From JBBQTU01 sp038213005 (GTDB taxonomy: Bacteria; Planctomycetota; Phycisphaerae; Tepidisphaerales; Tepidisphaeraceae), in contig JBBQTU010000007.1 in the NCBI GenBank assembly GCA_038213005.1, positions 1 to 45,001 of the forward strand: 45,001 nt of DNA, written 5' to 3'. Numbering within the stretch: position 1 is the first letter of the stretch; every line of letters begins with the position of its first letter. Shown in pieces: positions 43,902-45,001 of the stretch. A model generated the notes under the pieces. The model saw only the letters and a program-made list of their open reading frames with translations, was not told where the DNA came from and ran no database searches. The position numbers and the translations under genes were made by a program.

Positions 43902-44558
43902 CTAGGCAACGACCGCTGCCCGAATCTTCTGGCCGAGATGTTGGGCATTCCGAAGCATTGCGGTATCAGCGTCGAAATCCTTGATACCCACCGACTGGAC
44001 CGTGGCATCCGGTCCATGGAGCATCTTGACCCCGCTGAACTCACAGTTATCGCCGTAGCCGCAGCGGATGCACGGGACGTTGCCCAGGAGCACCATGGTT
44101 CCGACGTTCACCATGCCTTCTTCCATCATCCACATCCCGAGCTGCGTGGTGGCGGTCTGCGACGCCGGCGGCATCCCCGGCACGTCGGGCGAGCACGCGG
44201 TGGTGATGACCGCAGCGCCTACTTTGCCTTTGTTCAGCCCGGTCTGATGACGCAGGCAGTACATGCGTTCCATGAATGTCTTACTTCGCGCATCCAGACT
44301 GCTGTAGGGTGTGTAGGCCCCCAGCACAAAGGCTCTGGCATCGCGGAACTGCTCTGCCAAGGCCTGGGCATCATCCTGCACCACGCAATGATTGGTGTCC
44401 TTGCAGCCAAGACAGGCGCGGCAGGGCTCCATCCGAAGGTTGCTGAGTTTGACGAACGCGGTGGTCAGTCCCGTCGCCTCCAGGACGGCGCGCACTGCGC
44501 GGTCGGTGTTGCTGTTGGGAATGGGGCTGCCACTGATACCAAGCACTTGGACACTCAT
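43902..44558 (-). CDS. Iron-sulfur flavoprotein-like NADPH-dependent FMN reductase
   Basis: A 218-residue protein with a flavodoxin-like fold: VQVLGISGSPIPNSNTDRAV binds FMN phosphate. C-x2-C-x2-C-x5-C (CRACLGCKDTNHC) near residue 48 matches the compact cluster motif of iron-sulfur flavoproteins. A second Cys pair (CIRCGYGDNC) is near residue 170. AAAGGAGATGAC before the ATG at 44558 gives a strong start. Probably a cytoplasmic electron-transfer or quinone/metal reductase; substrate unknown. Confidence 0.82.
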   Translation of the reverse strand: MSVQVLGISGSPIPNSNTDRAVRAVLEATGLTTAFVKLSNLRMEPCRACLGCKDTNHCVVQDDAQALAEQFRDARAFVLGAYTPYSSLDARSKTFMERMYCLRHQTGLNKGKVGAAVITTACSPDVPGMPPASQTATTQLGMWMMEEGMVNVGTMVLLGNVPCIRCGYGDNCEFSGVKMLHGPDATVQSVGIKDFDADTAMLRNAQHLGQKIRAAVVA

Positions 44559-44685
44559 GTCATCTCCTTTTGCGAACGACTTTGGCCCGACGGGGCATGG
44601 GAGCGGCAGCGTGAATCGAGTTCCGGCTTTGCCACCACAGCACGTTAGGACGGGCGCACGGCTCAGAGAGGCCAACCCGCTCCCG

Positions 44686-44705
44686 GCCTCCCCCAAGGGG
44701 GAGGC
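44686..44705. other. GCCTCCCCC-AA-GGGGGAGGC hairpin
   Basis: A perfect 9-bp palindrome with a 2-nt loop in the gap between the flavoprotein gene and the last gene. Looks like a REP-type element; no T-run. Confidence 0.4.
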
Positions 44706-44877
44706 GTAAACAGCTCATCGCGCGATTCCTGCCAGTTATTGATGCGCCGGTCCTTACTGATGGTACTCCACCAGCCGACGGGCGTCACCTGGCCCGCACA
44801 TGCGAAATGGAACGGGGACGAAAACATGGCTGGGCGGGCGTGGTAGAGTAGAATAGCCAAGGCGAACGGACTAACTG

Positions 44878-45001
44878 ATGACTCAGCTTGCACAGCAGCC
44901 GGCATACCTGAAGATCGCGGACGTGCTCGATGCGATCGGGCAGCGTTATCGCGTGTTTCGTCTGGTGCGCGGGTCGGTGCTGTTTCTGGCGACGCTGGCC
45001 G
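44878..45001 (+). CDS. Start of an unidentified membrane protein, cut by the window edge
   Basis: Forty-one codons are visible from ATG 44878: a polar start (LKIADVLDAIGQRYRVFRLVRG) followed by a hydrophobic stretch (SVLFLATLA) that runs out of the window. A TAGAAT (44849-44854) may be its -10. Too short for family assignment. Confidence 0.5.
   Translation, partial: MTQLAQQPAYLKIADVLDAIGQRYRVFRLVRGSVLFLATLA

Overview
The window is GC-rich bacterial chromosome. The best guess for the source is a Planctomycetota-like organism, perhaps Phycisphaerae. That guess rests on protein style, the MoxR-DUF58-BatA cluster, the small soluble repeat-associated genes and the many intergenic repeat families; it is inference, because no rRNA or other phylogenetic marker was compared. 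Most genes are ordinary housekeeping functions: queA (3' end), fmt-rsmB, dnaB, an EF-G2-type GTPase, a 7Fe ferredoxin with iscS, rnpA-yidD, trxB, lipA, trpD, mfd and the primary sigma factor rpoD. No tRNA, rRNA or CRISPR array was seen.

Layout. 1-3.8 kb: queA tail, a deoC fossil, a DUF433/DUF5615 toxin-antitoxin pair, fmt-rsmB. 3.9-9.4 kb: dnaB, EF-G2, ferredoxin-iscS. 9.4-14.2 kb: a metal-uptake block (NikM/CbiM-type ECF component with a PDGLE tail, CbiQ, an FbpA-type binding protein and an FbpB-type permease). A perfect GTGTTAC-N14-GTAACAC operator of the NikR type stands in front of it, and no ATPase gene is present. 14.2-16.3 kb: a Type II-like restriction-modification pair inserted at the 3' end of a BatA-like gene, flanked by a ~112-bp direct duplication of that gene's 3' end. 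16.2-21.3 kb: BatA-like, DUF58 and MoxR genes on the minus strand, with a GxxExxY gene inserted between the last two inside ~45-bp inverted CGCGAAG-rich repeats. 21.5-25.2 kb: small membrane protein, yidD, rnpA, trxB/lipA divergent pair. 25.3-30.2 kb: GH78-like enzyme, GT39-like enzyme, DUF3299-like protein. 30.4-33 kb: trpD bracketed by two inverted copies of a ~205-bp MITE-like element, then an ECF sigma factor, with copies of another ~130-bp dispersed repeat. 33.0-35.1 kb: a possible integron-cassette-like array (small genes including a HigBA-type pair, separated by ATAACCCGCC-bearing attC-like sites). 35.3-40.1 kb: HTH protein and mfd, the latter with a C-terminal SHOCT extension. 40.1-45 kb: two small paralogues, rpoD, a repeat-rich gap, a frameshifted secreted-protein gene, an Fe-S flavoprotein-like reductase and the start of a membrane-protein gene.

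Cross-cutting signals. At least seven genes (DUF433, fmt, the endonuclease gene, the 21.5-kb membrane protein, lipA, GH78, GT39, mfd) have a TANNNT-like -10 box only 6-11 nt, most often exactly 8 nt, before the start codon, which suggests leaderless transcripts. Dispersed DNA families include the MITE pair, the 130-bp repeat (three copies), TTYAGCA heptamer arrays (two loci) and CGAAGG-type tracts (three loci). The most notable candidates are the R-M insertion with long target duplication, the GxxExxY inverted-repeat cassette, the NikR-operator-led metal locus, the cassette-like array and the Mfd-SHOCT fusion.
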